From NCBI GenBank assembly GCA_030596125.1, contig JAUVKT010000005.1:1-57773 (forward strand): DNA of 57,773 bases, given 5' to 3'. Shown in pieces: positions 44,723 to 53,805 of the stretch (its first letter is position 1; each line of letters begins with the position of its first letter). The DNA is from Bacteroidales bacterium. Lineage in GTDB: Bacteria; Bacteroidota; Bacteroidia; Bacteroidales; VadinHA17. The notes beneath the pieces were generated by a model, which ran no database searches, was not told the origin of the DNA, and worked only from the letters and a program-made list of their open reading frames with translations. Made by a program: the position numbers and the translations under genes.

Positions 44723-44761
44723 TTATATTTAAGAATTAATAATAGTTTTATCAAAATTTAT

Positions 44762-44769
44762 TATATTTG
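44762..44769 (+). promoter_or_regulatory. Candidate -7 box for gldJ
   Basis: TATATTTG fits the consensus, 33 bases upstream of the gldJ ATG. No clear -33 box. Confidence 0.45.
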
Positions 44770-44802
44770 AATCATTGAAATAATACCAAAATCTAAAGTA
44801 TT

Positions 44803-46281
44803 ATGTATAAAAGCGCATCCTCGTTTCTGATTATTGTGGCTATTGTTTTTTTAGCTTCATGTGGAAGAGGCGATAATCCAAATGTCTCACCTACAACAGG
44901 TTGGGCGTATAACGATCCTGATAATGGTGGGTTTGAAGTAGTCCTCGGCGCTGAGCAGCAGACAGGACCTGGGTTGGTTCTTATTGAGGGAGGAACATTT
45001 ACTACAGGCAAAGTCACGGAAGATGTTTTTTATGATTGGAATAATGCTGTCAGAAGGGTCACTGTATCATCCTTTTATATGGATGAGACAGAAGTTAGAA
45101 ATATTGATTACCGGATGTACCTTTGGTGGCTTCAAAGAGTATATGTTGATTACCCGGAGGTAAGGATGAGGGCTCTCCCCGATACACTGGTATGGCGTAG
45201 TCCGCTTGGGTTTAATGATCCTTATGTTCAATATTATTTTCGTCACCCTTCCTATAATAACTACCCCGTAGTAGGAGTGACATGGGTACAGGCTAGTGAT
45301 TATTGCCAATGGCGTACTGACAGGGTGAATGAGCAAATTATGATAGATGAAGGAATACTGAATTATGATCCAAACCAGATAAATGAGAATAACTATAATA
45401 CTGATGCATATCTTGCCGGTCAGTATGAAGGAGTTGTAAACCAGAACCTTCCGAGTCTGGATCCTAACCAGCAGGAGAGAAGGGTAATGCTTGAGGATGG
45501 AATATTGTTACCACGATATCGCCTACCGACTGAGGCTGAGTGGGAATTTGCAGCGTATTCTCTAAAGGGTAATACATTCGAGGAGAGAATTTTTGAAAGA
45601 AGAACCTATCCATGGGACGGACATAATGTCAGGAATTCAGGTAAAAAGAATATGGGTGAATTTATGGCTAACTTCGTCCGTGGCCGTGGTGACCTTATGG
45701 GTGTAGCCGGTAGCCTTAACGATAATGGTAGTATCACCGTGGAGGTTAAGTCATACTGGCCTAATGATTACGGGCTATATTGCATGGCAGGTAATGTGAA
45801 TGAGTGGGTAGCTGATGTTTACAGGCCGTTAAGCGCCGAAGATATTGATGGTTTTAACCCTTTCAGGGGTAATGTTTATACAGATCTTAGCAGGGATGCA
45901 AATGGTAACCTTCTTACCAAAGACCAATATGGAAGAATGCAGATTGATACTGTTCAGGATGCCGATGTGGCTAACAGGTATAACTACCAGAAAGGTGATT
46001 ACAGGAACTACAGGGATGGTGACAGGAACTCAGCAATTAGTCAGACAGGATGGGCAGAAGCTGATGACTCACCGGGCTCTTCAAGGATGTATATTAGAAC
46101 TGAAACAGAGCATTTTTCTCTTATAGATGATCAGGCAAGGGTTATAAAAGGTGGCTCCTGGAAAGACAGGGCTTACTGGCTTAATCCTTCTACACGCAGA
46201 TATCTGGATCAGGAAGCATCACGTGATGACCTGGGTTTCAGATGTGCTATGATCCGGGTAGGTAGTCCTTCAGGATTTTAA
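44803..46281 (+). CDS. gldJ: Gliding motility / T9SS lipoprotein GldJ
   Basis: 492 residues. Lipoprotein signal SFLIIVAIVFLASC (Cys20). The body is a formylglycine-generating-enzyme-like (SUMF1) fold: PGLVLIEGGTFTTGKVTEDV, MDETEVRNIDYRMYL, FRHPSYNNYPVVGVTWVQASDYCQW, YRLPTEAEWEFAAYS, CMAGNVNEWVADVYRP and GGSWKDRAYWLNPSTRRYL. These blocks agree with Flavobacterium GldJ rather than GldK. GldJ is needed for stable gliding and T9SS components and is anchored in the outer membrane. The porV-porU...gldJ neighbourhood supports the call. A strong terminator follows the stop codon. Confidence 0.92.
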   Translation: MYKSASSFLIIVAIVFLASCGRGDNPNVSPTTGWAYNDPDNGGFEVVLGAEQQTGPGLVLIEGGTFTTGKVTEDVFYDWNNAVRRVTVSSFYMDETEVRNIDYRMYLWWLQRVYVDYPEVRMRALPDTLVWRSPLGFNDPYVQYYFRHPSYNNYPVVGVTWVQASDYCQWRTDRVNEQIMIDEGILNYDPNQINENNYNTDAYLAGQYEGVVNQNLPSLDPNQQERRVMLEDGILLPRYRLPTEAEWEFAAYSLKGNTFEERIFERRTYPWDGHNVRNSGKKNMGEFMANFVRGRGDLMGVAGSLNDNGSITVEVKSYWPNDYGLYCMAGNVNEWVADVYRPLSAEDIDGFNPFRGNVYTDLSRDANGNLLTKDQYGRMQIDTVQDADVANRYNYQKGDYRNYRDGDRNSAISQTGWAEADDSPGSSRMYIRTETEHFSLIDDQARVIKGGSWKDRAYWLNPSTRRYLDQEASRDDLGFRCAMIRVGSPSGF

Positions 46282-46303
46282 ATTATTTTGAAAATATATA
46301 AGG

Positions 46304-46337
46304 CCTCATTACGGGAGACTGTAATGAGGTTTTTTTT
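46304..46337 (+). terminator. Rho-independent terminator directly before murF
   Basis: CCTCATTAC (46304-46312) and GTAATGAGG (46321-46329) form a perfect 9-bp stem with an 8-nt loop, followed by eight T. The T run ends three bases before the murF ATG. Confidence 0.88.
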
Positions 46338-46340
46338 GAA

Positions 46341-47636
46341 ATGAACAACAGTAAATTATTTGAATTAATCAGGGAACAGGGCTTACGGATTGCTACCGAT
46401 TCCCGTACGGTTGAAAATGGAGATATCTTTTTTGCTCTTAGGGGAGATAACTTCAATGGTAATGTTTTTGCAAATGAAGCGATTGAAAAAGGGGCTGCTT
46501 TTGCTGTAATTGATGAACCGACCTGTTTAAACGATAAATGTATTTTGGTTGAAGATGTTCTCAGAACTCTTCAGGATATTGCAACACTTCATCGTGATTT
46601 GATTAACTGCCCGGTACTTGCTGTAACAGGAACCAATGGAAAGACCACCACTAAAGAGGTTCTGTCAGTCATAATGGGCCGGAAATTCAATGTGCACTCT
46701 ACTACAGGTAACCTTAATAATCATATAGGTGTGCCACTTACAATTCTTGCAACCCCGGCGAATACAGATTTTATGATAATTGAAATGGGGGCAAACCATA
46801 TTAATGAGATAGATAAGCTGTGCCGGATTGCCAAACCTGATTATGGTTTGATAACCAATATTGGAAAGGCACACCTCGAAGGTTTTGGCTCAGATGAAGG
46901 TGTTATCACTGCTAAAAGTGAGCTATATAATTTTATTGCATTAAACAGGGGTCTTGTTTTTTATAATGAAGAAAATGTATTGCTTGATAACCTTATGAAT
47001 AAATTCGGGATTAAGGGAATTAAGTATATAGGGAGCGTTGATAGTCAAATAAAGATTGAAAAGGTTAACCTTAACCCATGGCTTTGTTTTGAGTTAGAAT
47101 ATAGACATGAAAAATTCAGAGTAGAGACCAAACTGTTTGGATTGTACAACCTTGAGAATATTAAGGCAGCTTTCACAGTTGGATTACATTTCGGAGTAAG
47201 AGTCAGTGTAATGGTTGAGGCTGTTAACTCATATTCTCCTGATAATAACCGGTCGCAGGTGGTTAAAACTTTCGGAAATATGGTTGTGCGTGACGCCTAC
47301 AACGCAAACCCCGTAAGTATGATGGAAGCACTAACTTCATTTATTTTATCAGGTCAGGCACCAAAATCAGTTATTCTTGGGGATATGCTGGAATTGGGAG
47401 CCTATTCAGCAGAGGAACACCGGAAAATTGTTGAAGTGCTTCTGACGACGAAAAATATCTCTGCCTATCTTGTTGGTAACTGTTTTGCTGAAGCTGCCAC
47501 AGGAACAGATATAAAGATTTTTAATACCACTGCTGATATGATCCCGTTTTTGGAAGCTAACCCTATATCAGGGAATTTTATTCTTGTTAAAGGATCAAGG
47601 GGGATTGGCCTTGAGAGTTTATATGACTTGCTGTAA
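46341..47636 (+). CDS. murF: UDP-N-acetylmuramoyl-tripeptide--D-alanyl-D-alanine ligase
   Basis: 431 residues. N-terminal substrate domain with IATDSRTVENGDIFFALRG, central ATPase with the P-loop VLAVTGTNGKTTTKEVLS and MIIEMGANHINEIDKLC, and the C-terminal domain containing RDAYNANPVSMMEALTSF and ILGDMLELGAYSAEEH. It adds D-Ala-D-Ala to the UDP-MurNAc-tripeptide in the cytoplasm, the last soluble step of the peptidoglycan precursor. Its ATG is only three bases after the T run of the gldJ terminator, so it has no room for a normal ribosome site or separate promoter downstream of that hairpin. Confidence 0.96.
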   Translation: MNNSKLFELIREQGLRIATDSRTVENGDIFFALRGDNFNGNVFANEAIEKGAAFAVIDEPTCLNDKCILVEDVLRTLQDIATLHRDLINCPVLAVTGTNGKTTTKEVLSVIMGRKFNVHSTTGNLNNHIGVPLTILATPANTDFMIIEMGANHINEIDKLCRIAKPDYGLITNIGKAHLEGFGSDEGVITAKSELYNFIALNRGLVFYNEENVLLDNLMNKFGIKGIKYIGSVDSQIKIEKVNLNPWLCFELEYRHEKFRVETKLFGLYNLENIKAAFTVGLHFGVRVSVMVEAVNSYSPDNNRSQVVKTFGNMVVRDAYNANPVSMMEALTSFILSGQAPKSVILGDMLELGAYSAEEHRKIVEVLLTTKNISAYLVGNCFAEAATGTDIKIFNTTADMIPFLEANPISGNFILVKGSRGIGLESLYDLL

Positions 47637-47677
47637 TCGATAGTATTTCTGCAGAGGAGATAAAATATATGAAATCC

Positions 47678-48721
47678 CTATAGCGATAGCCCGGTTTTAC
47701 TTTCCGGCCAGATATCTGAAAATGTTTTTTTCCCTTTAAGATAATAGAGCCATACAATGCTTTTTCCCAGGATGAGTTTTCCGGGATTGCTTCTCCTGGA
47801 GCTAAGGATTTTCTCCCTTTTCATATCCAGGGCTTTTTGCTCCCTGTAATAATCTGTATGGGCCCGAACCACCTGTCTGAATGCCTTTATGTTTAGCATA
47901 AGGAGGAACCTTATGGCGGCAATTCCATCCAAAATCTTTCTGACGAATAATTTTTGTCTGAACCCTGCAACGGGCAGGTTCTTATGAAGAAGGTAAAGGT
48001 TATTCCGGAAATTGTAATATATCTTGGCCGGCGAATTGTAATTTAACGTTCCTCCGCCAATATGATAAATGACAGACTGAGGGATATAACAGACCCGATA
48101 TCCCAGTGAATGTATCCTCCAGCACAGATCAATTTCCTCCATATGTGCAAAAAAACTTGTATCAAACCCCAGGGTCTCTCTCCAGACAGAAGAACGGATA
48201 AAGAGTGAAGCTCCACTGGCCCAGAAGATATCAGTTATATCATTATACTGACCATTATCCTCCTCTAAACGATCTAATATGCGTCCCCTGCAGAAAGGGT
48301 AACCATATTTATCAATAAATCCTCCTGCAGCTCCGGCATGCTCGAAAAGAGTTTTGTTACTATGGCTCAGTATTTTTGGCTGGCATGCCGCAACATCCTG
48401 ATTTCGGTCCATAAAACTAATTACCGGTTCAAGCCAATTTTCGGTTACCTCTACATCTGAGTTAAGCAGTACAAAATATTCGGCCTCAATATGGTTCAGA
48501 GCCTCAACGTATCCTTCGGCAAACCCGAGATTCTTACCATTCTGTACTATTTTTACCCCGGGCACCTCTTTCTTAACCCAATTAACTGATTCATCTGTCG
48601 ACCCGTTATCTGCCAGGATTACAGTGCATTCATCGGAAACAGTTTTTTCAACAACTCCCTTAAGGAATAATTTCAGGTAATCAATACCGTTCCAGTTTAA
48701 TATTACTACAGCAGTCTTCAT
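47678..48721 (-). CDS. GT2 family glycosyltransferase
   Basis: 347 residues of the rhamnosyltransferase-like GT2 group: AVVILNWNGIDYLKLFLKG, TVILADNGSTDESVNWV, FVLLNSDVEVTENWLEPV, FFAHMEEIDLCWRIHSLGYR. The C-terminal about 80 residues are helical (SPAKIYYNFRNNLYLLHKNL onward) with many basic residues and no transmembrane segments. It transfers a sugar in lipopolysaccharide or surface glycan synthesis; donor and acceptor cannot be told. Its ATG overlaps the stop of the upstream acyltransferase gene (ATGA), which links it to lipid A-type envelope work. Confidence 0.9.
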   Translation of the reverse strand: MKTAVVILNWNGIDYLKLFLKGVVEKTVSDECTVILADNGSTDESVNWVKKEVPGVKIVQNGKNLGFAEGYVEALNHIEAEYFVLLNSDVEVTENWLEPVISFMDRNQDVAACQPKILSHSNKTLFEHAGAAGGFIDKYGYPFCRGRILDRLEEDNGQYNDITDIFWASGASLFIRSSVWRETLGFDTSFFAHMEEIDLCWRIHSLGYRVCYIPQSVIYHIGGGTLNYNSPAKIYYNFRNNLYLLHKNLPVAGFRQKLFVRKILDGIAAIRFLLMLNIKAFRQVVRAHTDYYREQKALDMKREKILSSRRSNPGKLILGKSIVWLYYLKGKKTFSDIWPESKTGLSL

Positions 48722-49599
48722 TCTTCAGGGTAACGTTTATGCTTCCATCTTCTATGTGTCCATAGCCAGAGTTCTGGTCTGGCGCGGATATGATCTTCGA
48801 GCTTTTTAACATGAAGGTTGGTTAACTCATTCTCTTTAAGATTGCGGGGATCTTCAGTAATTACATCTATATATAATTCGTAATGACCTCTCTTTATTTT
48901 ATCAATCCTGAAATAGACAACCGGCATATTGAATTTCCTGGCTAATTTTTCTACTCCCAGATATACAGGGGTCTCCTGGTTAAAAAAACTGGTCCAGTAT
49001 TGTATCTCTCCCCTGGGTGGAGTCTGGTCAGTTATAAGGGCTGTAAGTGTGTTTATCCCGTTTTTCATATTCGACAGAATTGCCCTGAGCGTATTGGCCA
49101 TTGGTACCAGTTCCATCTCATGTTTTTGTCTGGCCCTGTTGAAATACCTGTCGAAATATTTGTTGTGCAGAGGTTTGTAAACTCCTATAACCTTATGGTC
49201 AATTACCTTTGGTAGGTCAACTGACCATTCCCAGTTTCCATAATGTCCCAAACAGGCAATAACACTCTTTCCTTCCTGTTTCAGCCTGTTAAGAACTGAG
49301 CAGTCTTTATAAACAAATCTTCTTTCCATTTCCGCATTGCTCATATGTTGAAGTTTTAACGTTTCAATAAACAGATCGGAAAGATGCCTGTAGAATTTTT
49401 TGCTTATAGTTATTATTTCGTTATTGTTTTTTTCAGGAAAAGAGTTACGAAGGTTATTCAAAACTACATTTTTGCGGTAACCGGGGAAATAATATAATGC
49501 CAGGTACAGAATATCCGAAAACAGATAGAGAACCCTTAGGGGCAATAAGGTTATAACCCAATTGAAAATAAAAAAGATGTAGAAAAAGATCGCTTTCAT
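48718..49599 (-). CDS. Lysophospholipid/lipid A acyltransferase (LpxL/HtrB-like)
   Basis: 293 residues. One N-terminal hydrophobic stretch (FYIFFIFNWVITLLPLRVLYLF) anchors it to the inner membrane. The HX4E catalytic motif is in ACLGHYGNWEWSVDLPK, and ALITDQTPPRGEIQYWTSFF and the final RARPELWLWTHRRWKHKR are family signatures. It would add a secondary acyl chain to lipid A or a related glycolipid. It follows the inositol-monophosphatase-like gene by four bases and overlaps the GT2 gene by four. Confidence 0.9.
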   Translation of the reverse strand: MKAIFFYIFFIFNWVITLLPLRVLYLFSDILYLALYYFPGYRKNVVLNNLRNSFPEKNNNEIITISKKFYRHLSDLFIETLKLQHMSNAEMERRFVYKDCSVLNRLKQEGKSVIACLGHYGNWEWSVDLPKVIDHKVIGVYKPLHNKYFDRYFNRARQKHEMELVPMANTLRAILSNMKNGINTLTALITDQTPPRGEIQYWTSFFNQETPVYLGVEKLARKFNMPVVYFRIDKIKRGHYELYIDVITEDPRNLKENELTNLHVKKLEDHIRARPELWLWTHRRWKHKRYPEE

Positions 49600-49603
49600 T
49601 TCC

Positions 49604-50407
49604 TTATTTCTCAGTGTTCATGATTTTATGTACAATAGAAACGAAGTCGTCGTATACAATCGAATTGGCGGCGACGACTTCTGCTCCAGATAAACCTTTA
49701 CTTACACCCCCGAAATCGGTTACAATGCCACCTGCCTCCCGGATTAATAGTATTCCGGCTGTGATATCCCATGGATTGAGATTGTATTCGAAGAACCCGT
49801 CAAATCGTCCGCATGCAACATAGGCAAGGTCCACTGCAGCAGACCCCATTCTTCTTACGCCATGAGTATTACTGATAAAATATTTCAGGCACTCCAAATA
49901 ATTATTAAGGCGGTTGTAATCTTTATAAGGAAATCCGGTTGCTACCAGCATGTCTCCGATTTCAGATGCTTTTGACACAGATATTCTTTTGTTATTAAGC
50001 CAGGCTCCGCCATTTTTCCATCCATAGAACATCTCGTCCGATGATATTACATAAATAACCCCGGCCAGAATTTCGTCACCGCTTTGGAGACCAATACTTA
50101 TTGAATAGGGCGGAAGCCCGTGCATAAAATTAGTGGTTCCGTCGAGAGGGTCAATTACCCAGAGCATCTTTTCCCCTTCATCAAGTGCAGTTCCCTCTTC
50201 TGTAATAAAACCTGCTTCCGGCAGAATTTTAGCCAGATCTTCTACCAGCCTGTTTTCTGCCATAATATCTACATAAGATACAAAGTCGTGAAGACCTTTG
50301 ATCTTTGCATCGCCAATATTGAATTTACCCGATTCGCTCCTGATAAATTTTCCACACTCATATGCGAGTGCTTTAACCTTTTCGACAATTACCGGAAGTT
50401 GAGTCAT
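49604..50407 (-). CDS. Inositol monophosphatase family protein (SuhB-like)
   Basis: 267 residues with both metal-binding signatures: GFITEEGTALD, WVIDPLDGTTNFMHGLPPYS and, near the C-terminus, NPWDITAGILLIREAGGIV. The reaction is dephosphorylation of inositol phosphates or related sugar or nucleotide phosphates with magnesium in the cytoplasm. In bacteria, SuhB homologues also act on RNA polymerase complexes, but that cannot be inferred here. Its ATG overlaps the mtaB stop (ATGA). Confidence 0.93.
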   Translation of the reverse strand: MTQLPVIVEKVKALAYECGKFIRSESGKFNIGDAKIKGLHDFVSYVDIMAENRLVEDLAKILPEAGFITEEGTALDEGEKMLWVIDPLDGTTNFMHGLPPYSISIGLQSGDEILAGVIYVISSDEMFYGWKNGGAWLNNKRISVSKASEIGDMLVATGFPYKDYNRLNNYLECLKYFISNTHGVRRMGSAAVDLAYVACGRFDGFFEYNLNPWDITAGILLIREAGGIVTDFGGVSKGLSGAEVVAANSIVYDDFVSIVHKIMNTEK

Positions 50408-51711
50408 ATTTTATCCTGTTGAATTTCAAAATTACCATTTTCATTCATTTTGAGTAGTAATACTTCATTGATTTTCCCGGTCAAACTTTTTTTATAGGGT
50501 GTAACTACTCTAAGATAGTTTCCGGTAAACCCGGAGATATAACCCTCCGCTATACTGTTTTCCCACAATACTTCTGTTTTTAATCCAATACATTTTTTGC
50601 TGAAATCTATTCGTTTGGATTCAGATAACCTATGTAAAATTTTACTTCGGTTGTTAATTATCTCCTTTCGCACCTGGCCGGTCATTCCGGCAGCGAGTGT
50701 ATTTGTTCTTGGCGAGAATGAGAAAACATGAAGATATGAGAGATCCATCTCACTCAGGAAATTTAATGTGTCGTTAAATTCTTCATCACTCTCGCCCGGA
50801 AATCCTGTAATTACATCAGCTCCGATTCCTGCATAAGGGATTCTTTTACGGATATAATCAATCCTGTTTGCGAAGATGTCTCTTCGGTATCTTCTTTTCA
50901 TCCTGGCCAGAACCGGATCGGATCCACTCTGTAGTGGTATATGAAAATGTGGCAACAGTTTTTTTTCATTTAATACAAGATCAATAATTTCATCAGTTAA
51001 AAGGTTAGGTTCTATCGATGAGATCCTGTACCTCTCAATACCATCAACCTTCACCAGTTCTTTAAGAAGATCGAAAAAGCTTTCTCCGGTAGTTTGCCCA
51101 AAGTCACCGATATTTACACCTGTAATTACAATCTCTTTTATACCGTGTGACGATATCTCCTTTGCCTCGGATACACAGGCACTAACCTGTTGATTCCTGC
51201 TTTTCCCTCTTGCAAGAGGAATAGTACAATAGGAGCAGATATAATCACATCCGTCCTGAACCTTAAGGAATGATCTTGTCCGGTCACCAAAAGAGTAAGA
51301 TGGTGAAAAGTGTGTGCTATCGGGTTTTTCACATGAATACCCCTTCTCAATTGTATGATCCTCAATCCTCTCTATATAACTTTTCAGGTTAAATCTTTCA
51401 TCTGTTCCAAGTACCAGGTCTACACCGGATATCGATGTAATTTCAACAGGTTTTAGCTGGGCGTAGCACCCTACAACTATAATACAGGCATCGGGAGATT
51501 TCCTGGTTGCTTTTTTTATCGCCTGTCTGCTTTTCTTGTCTGCACTGTCAGTTACTGTACAGGTATTAATTACATATATATCTGCTTTTTCATTAAACGA
51601 CACCTTTTCAAAAGATTCGCTATCAAGTGATCTTGCAATAGCGGATGTTTCTGAAAAATTTAATTTACATCCCAGTGTATAAAAGGCAACTTTTTTTTTA
51701 TCGGCACTCAT
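50404..51711 (-). CDS. mtaB: tRNA (N6-threonylcarbamoyladenosine-37) methylthiotransferase
   Basis: 435 residues in the MtaB order. UPF0004 domain: FYTLGCKLNFSETSAIARSL, NTCTVTDSADKKSR and VVGCYAQLKP supply the three Cys of the auxiliary cluster. Radical SAM domain: VQDGCDYICSYCTIPLARGK (CxxxCxxC), then LPHFHIPLQSGSDPVLARMKR. The TRAM-like C-terminal tail ends the protein. It converts t6A37 to ms2t6A37 in tRNAs reading ANN codons. The next gene upstream is the SixA-like gene, 130 bases away. Confidence 0.93.
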   Translation of the reverse strand: MSADKKKVAFYTLGCKLNFSETSAIARSLDSESFEKVSFNEKADIYVINTCTVTDSADKKSRQAIKKATRKSPDACIIVVGCYAQLKPVEITSISGVDLVLGTDERFNLKSYIERIEDHTIEKGYSCEKPDSTHFSPSYSFGDRTRSFLKVQDGCDYICSYCTIPLARGKSRNQQVSACVSEAKEISSHGIKEIVITGVNIGDFGQTTGESFFDLLKELVKVDGIERYRISSIEPNLLTDEIIDLVLNEKKLLPHFHIPLQSGSDPVLARMKRRYRRDIFANRIDYIRKRIPYAGIGADVITGFPGESDEEFNDTLNFLSEMDLSYLHVFSFSPRTNTLAAGMTGQVRKEIINNRSKILHRLSESKRIDFSKKCIGLKTEVLWENSIAEGYISGFTGNYLRVVTPYKKSLTGKINEVLLLKMNENGNFEIQQDKI

Positions 51712-51789
51712 AAATGGTAATATCTGTCAGTAAGGTAAAATTGTCTTTGTTGATTCCTGCCTCGCCGGTCTTTGGCGGTACGCAGACAA

Positions 51790-51810
51790 GAAGTGGAGAT
51801 CACCCACTTC
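51790..51810. other. Hairpin in a GC-rich intergenic patch
   Basis: GAAGTGG and CCACTTC pair around a 7-nt loop inside the 130-bp gap between mtaB and the SixA-like gene. The surrounding patch (CCTCGCCGGTCTTTGGCGG) is GC-richer than its context, which hints at a small inserted element. No single copy elsewhere in the window was found by eye. Confidence 0.4.
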
Positions 51811-51841
51811 ATCGGTCGAAGTCCGAAGATAATTAATCAGG

Positions 51842-52342
51842 TTAAATTTCTTTAGGTTTAATAAAGTAATAATTATCTGGCTTTTTTCCTGAGATTTCCG
51901 GCCATGTATCGGTATCAAATTGTATAACTGCAACACCGGATGTAGGAAGGAAAGAGGTTCCTCCCTTTGTAAGTTCATATGCTAAATCAGTAATTCCCGG
52001 GTTATGTGCAACAATCAGAACCGAATTAATATTGTCGGGCAGGGAGTAAATGTTATTCAGAAAAGTCTCATCAGAGCAGTGAAAAAATTCTTTCTTAATT
52101 TTAACTATTTCAGTCCCGGTATTTAATGCCCTCGAAAATATCAGTGCGGTATGATTGGCCCTGGCAGCCGGACTGGTTAAAATAATATCAGGTTTAACTC
52201 CTTTATCAATAAGAATTCCGGCTACACGGTATCCGTCATTCACCCCTCTTTCCATTAAGACCCTGTCAATATCCTTTTGAAATGCATCGAGGCTGCATGC
52301 CTTACCGTGCCGTACGAGTATTATCTCTTTTTTCTTTTTCAT
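51842..52342 (-). CDS. SixA-like histidine phosphatase
   Basis: 166 residues. The phosphoglycerate-mutase-fold motif is at the start, ILVRHGKACSLDAF (RHG with the phosphorylated His), followed by DIILTSPAARANHTALIF and the second His in VLIVAHNPGITDLAYELT. Length and motifs fit the SixA group, which dephosphorylates phosphohistidine in signalling or phosphotransfer proteins; other small phosphate esters are possible. It lies 11 bases after the PhoH-like gene, so both are likely on one transcript. Confidence 0.88.
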   Translation of the reverse strand: MKKKKEIILVRHGKACSLDAFQKDIDRVLMERGVNDGYRVAGILIDKGVKPDIILTSPAARANHTALIFSRALNTGTEIVKIKKEFFHCSDETFLNNIYSLPDNINSVLIVAHNPGITDLAYELTKGGTSFLPTSGVAVIQFDTDTWPEISGKKPDNYYFIKPKEI

Positions 52343-52353
52343 TAAAATAATTA

Positions 52354-53688
52354 TTAAAGTATTCTACTGGCCAGTTCTGAGAGGAAACTCCTTTCTCCTT
52401 TTACCAGGTTAACATGTGCAAAAATATCCTGTCCTTTCATTTTATCTGTCAGGTACGATAATCCATTTGACCCTATATCGAGGTAGGGTGAATCGATTTG
52501 CTCAATATCGCCTGTGAATATCAGCTTTGTATCTTCCCCGGCGCGTGTGATTATAGTTTTTATTTCGTGAGGAGTAAGATTTTGTGCTTCATCTACAATA
52601 AAAAAGATGTTCGACAGGCTTCTTCCTCTTATAAAGGCCAGTGGAGTTAAAACAAGTTTCTCCTCTTTAATCATATCATTTATCCTTACAAATTCAGGAC
52701 TTTGATGGCTGAACTTGTGTTTTATCACAGTTAAATTATCAAAAAGTGGCTGCATATAGGGTTCTATTTTCTCCTTCACATCACCTGGCAGATAACCGAG
52801 GTCCCTGTTAGCCAGAGGGACAATAGGCCTTGCAAGAAATATCTGCTTGAACCGGCGGTGCTGCTGAAGAGCTGATGCCAGGGCCAGCAGGGTCTTACCT
52901 GTTCCTGCTTTACCGGTTAATGCAACAAGCTGGATGTCGGGATTTGTAAGGGCTTCAATTGCAAATGTTTGCTCAGCATTACGGGGATCAATTCCATAAG
53001 TGGTCTGTTTCATTATCCTGTTCACAATATTGCTAACCGGATTATAATGAGCGAGAGCACTCGACCCGTTGTTTTTAAGTATATAAAACTGGTGTCCTCC
53101 CCCTTTTGCGATATTTAATCCCATCTCTTCAAGAGGAATCCCTTCAGGCTCATCGTATAACCTGTCAATAGCCTTACTGTTGATATCTTCAATGGTTTCA
53201 ATCCCTTTGTAAAGATCATCAATGTTGGCCACTTTATCGTTTTCGTAGTCCTGAGACATTATCCCAAGCGATTTTGCTTTCATCCTCAGATTTATATCCT
53301 TGGTAATCAGGATAACACTCTCATCTTTCTTATTACTGCAAACATAATCTGCAATGGCGAGAATTCTGTGATCGGCAGTCTTTTCGGGAAAAGATTGATT
53401 AACACTCTCCGAAAACTCTTTCCCGGTTTCTATGAAAAGGGTTCCCAGATTTTTTCCGAGCGGGATACCTTCGCTTAATAAATCATCTCCGGATAATTTA
53501 TCCAGTTCCCGTGTAAATTCGCGTGCATGAAAATTAATCTGATCGTTGCCTTTTTTAAACCGGTCAAGCTCTTCAAGTACTACAATAGGAACTATTACAT
53601 CGTTTTCCTGAAATTTATAAATTGACTGGTAATCGTGGAGCAGAACATTTGTGTCAATAATAAATATCTTTTTTTTCTTTTTAGCCAT
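52354..53688 (-). CDS. PhoH family protein with N-terminal PIN domain (PhoH2-like)
   Basis: 444 residues. The N-terminal PIN nuclease domain carries FIIDTNVLLHDYQSIYKF and VVLEELDRFKKG, with more acidic residues around ILAIADYVC. The C-terminal PhoH ATPase has the Walker A LTGKAGTGKTLLALASAL, then IFLARPIVPL, the Walker B IFFIVDEAQNLTPHEIK and FTGDIEQIDSPYLD. PIN-PhoH proteins are RNA-unwinding ribonucleases in mycobacteria, and that role is plausible here. It is the first gene of the minus-strand series leading to mtaB and suhB. Confidence 0.94.
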   Translation of the reverse strand: MAKKKKKIFIIDTNVLLHDYQSIYKFQENDVIVPIVVLEELDRFKKGNDQINFHAREFTRELDKLSGDDLLSEGIPLGKNLGTLFIETGKEFSESVNQSFPEKTADHRILAIADYVCSNKKDESVILITKDINLRMKAKSLGIMSQDYENDKVANIDDLYKGIETIEDINSKAIDRLYDEPEGIPLEEMGLNIAKGGGHQFYILKNNGSSALAHYNPVSNIVNRIMKQTTYGIDPRNAEQTFAIEALTNPDIQLVALTGKAGTGKTLLALASALQQHRRFKQIFLARPIVPLANRDLGYLPGDVKEKIEPYMQPLFDNLTVIKHKFSHQSPEFVRINDMIKEEKLVLTPLAFIRGRSLSNIFFIVDEAQNLTPHEIKTIITRAGEDTKLIFTGDIEQIDSPYLDIGSNGLSYLTDKMKGQDIFAHVNLVKGERSFLSELASRIL

Positions 53689-53805
53689 AATCCTTCAGTC
53701 CGTTTTGTCACTTAAAAAATCTCATATAAGATAGCAAAAATATGAGTCTAACTTCTTATAACAAAAGTATATTTTACTTATTTTACAAAATTATTTAACA
53801 TTTAT

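Noticed and set aside
51727-51978. 83-residue minus-strand ORF before mtaB
   Set aside because: It overlaps the SixA-like gene in another frame and runs through the hairpin patch with no conserved pattern.
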